From Sphingosinicella xenopeptidilytica (GTDB lineage Bacteria; Pseudomonadota; Alphaproteobacteria; Sphingomonadales; Sphingomonadaceae), in NCBI RefSeq assembly GCF_042676985.1, contig NZ_JBHTIK010000005.1, positions 124,001 through 188,000 of the forward strand: a DNA stretch of 64,000 bases, given 5' to 3'. The first letter of the stretch is position 1, and each line of letters opens with the position of its first letter. The position numbers and the translations under genes were made by a program. Of the stretch, positions 63,050 to 64,000 are shown in pieces. A model generated the notes under the pieces. It was not told the origin of the DNA and ran no database searches. It saw nothing but the letters and a program-made list of their open reading frames with translations.

Positions 63050-63496
63050 CTAGACAATACCCCGCCCACCGCTCTCCGACCGAAACGGGAGCAGCGCGTC
63101 GTACGTGGCAAGTGGCGGCGTTCCCGGCACCTCGCCGCCCATGCGTTTCACATAGGCGTCGCGGACGATCTCCGCCTGCTGTTCAAGCCCATAGCCAGAG
63201 AAGCTGAGGCCCGCTTTCAGGGGCAGATAGTCGTAGCGCGCCAGCGGCCCGCGCCTGAGGATCAGGTTCACACCCTGCTGGTGCTGCCACACGTGCGTAA
63301 GCTCGTGGACGATGAGGCCCTGAAGGAACAGCGAGGCCCGGCTGAAATCGTCACGCCACGAGGCGTTGTTGGGATGGAACCAGATGTGCCCGTCGGGCGC
63401 CATCACCACCCATGCCGGTTGCAGCCACCACCATTTCGCCTGCCGGATGGTGACGCGCGCAAGGTCGATCGCGTCGCCGAAGGCGCGGCGCGCCAT
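63050..63496 (-). CDS. vgr-related protein with HExxH zinc-protease-like motif
   Basis: At least 148 residues. HELTHVWQHQQG is a clear HExxH motif with the extended form of DUF4157-like metallopeptidase folds; FGDAIDLARVTI and GYGLEQQAEIVRDAY are further family marks. Homologues in sphingomonads are annotated vgr-related. They begin further upstream with a segment like RPLTDGER, which is present here in frame but without an ATG; translation may begin at CTG 63517 or ATT 63526, close to the TAG of the upstream gene. Proteolytic activity is unproven. Confidence 0.75.
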   Translation of the reverse strand: MARRAFGDAIDLARVTIRQAKWWWLQPAWVVMAPDGHIWFHPNNASWRDDFSRASLFLQGLIVHELTHVWQHQQGVNLILRRGPLARYDYLPLKAGLSFSGYGLEQQAEIVRDAYVKRMGGEVPGTPPLATYDALLPFRSESGGRGIV

Positions 63497-63521
63497 CGTC
63501 CGCTCACCGTCCGTCAGCGGT

Positions 63522-64000
63522 CTAATGATGCGAATGCTCTCCGGCCTTCATTTCCGGTGCGGTTGCGCTCATCGCGTGCGCGGAAACGGCGACGCGGCCG
63601 GCCTTCTCGAACACGAAGGTCAGCGGCACGCGCGAATCGGGCTTCGTGTCCGGCAGGCCGAACACCATCACGTGCATGGCTCCGGGCTTCAGCTCGATCT
63701 TCTGGCTCGGATTCACGGGCAGGCCAACGAGCGGGACCATGCGCATCACGCCGTTTTCGGCCTTCGTCGCGTGCAGCTCGAATCGTGCGGGCTTGGGGCC
63801 TTCCACGGCGATCAGCCGGTCCGCCATCGCACCGCCCGCGATCGTCGCATACAGCGCGGCCGGACGGCCCGCGACGACAGGCAGGCGAATCCAGGCATTG
63901 CTCACGGCCGGAGGGACGGGGGGGGCAGCAAGCGCCCGTCCGCCGACTGCCGCTGCCACGAGCAGCAACAGCGCGGTCACACACGCCGCAATTCCAAGGT
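63522..64000 (-). CDS. PCu(A)C-family periplasmic copper chaperone (5' end may be cut off)
   Basis: At least 152 residues. Signal-like LLLLVAAAVGGRALA, then the DUF461/PCuAC domain SNAWIRLPVVAGRPAALYATI with the copper-binding set HATKAENGVMRM and MHVMVFGL (H-x-n-M-x-n-HxM) and a C-terminal HSHH. It delivers Cu(I) to cytochrome oxidase Cu-A sites. A GTG at 63980 is in frame, but the signal peptide would then lack basic residues, and the frame stays open to the window edge, so the real start probably lies outside. The annotated end is therefore partial. Confidence 0.88.
   Translation of the reverse strand, partial: LGIAACVTALLLLVAAAVGGRALAAPPVPPAVSNAWIRLPVVAGRPAALYATIAGGAMADRLIAVEGPKPARFELHATKAENGVMRMVPLVGLPVNPSQKIELKPGAMHVMVFGLPDTKPDSRVPLTFVFEKAGRVAVSAHAMSATAPEMKAGEHSHH

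Overview
The window is chromosomal DNA from a GC-rich alphaproteobacterium, most likely a member of the Sphingomonadales. The clues are a separate F1 operon (atpHAGDC), a FYDLN-acid (TIGR02300) protein beside aroA, DUF484 next to xerC, a DUF4175/TIGR02302 protein, a vgr-related HExxH protein and long runs of 4-bp start/stop overlaps. I recognise about 70 protein genes and one tRNA. There is no rRNA, CRISPR array, phage or transposase.

Region 1 (1-9.3 kb) is the end of a polysaccharide locus that continues to the left: a split PssE/PssD (Alg13/Alg14-like) glycosyltransferase, a Wzz-type chain-length protein, two GT4-like glycosyltransferases, a Wzy-type polymerase, a Wzx-type flippase and a hexapeptide acetyltransferase. 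The unusual point is that a MurA homologue and a MurB homologue lie in the same tight operon as the flippase and polymerase. This suggests that the exported glycan contains a muramic-acid-like lactyl-ether sugar. The locus has AT-rich patches and stops next to a tRNA-Ala gene.

Region 2 (9.5-22.9 kb) is housekeeping: TIGR02300, aroA, a 42-residue membrane peptide, bfd-bfr (iron storage, with two candidate Fur-like boxes), wecB, cmk, rpsA, ihfB, a large palindromic repeat, then the compact run lapA-pyrF-trpF-trpB-trpA-accD-folC.

Region 3 (22.9-29.6 kb) holds an AmpG-type muropeptide transporter, an orphan Rieske oxygenase, a dicarboxylate symporter, a small membrane protein, comM and a PGPGW-like protein. 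Region 4 (29.6-33.4 kb) is rpmH-rnpA-yidD-yidC-yihA-GST; here rnpA appears to start upstream of rpmH and to contain it completely in another frame, as known from Thermus.

Region 5 (33.4-41.7 kb): a TlpA-COG3650 fusion lipoprotein, argH, a small lipoprotein, lysA, DUF4175, galU, a lipase-like hydrolase and DUF6265. Region 6 (41.7-54.7 kb): atpCDGAH on the minus strand, a small lipoprotein, a three-gene methionine sulfoxide reductase operon, priA, a transaldolase, DUF484, xerC, DedA and gshB. Region 7 (54.7-64 kb): yraN, rsmI, a penicillin-binding-protein activator, hemW-rdgB-rph, hrcA-grpE, a lipocalin-like protein, an OmpA-family protein, the vgr-related protein and a PCu(A)C copper chaperone that runs off the right edge.
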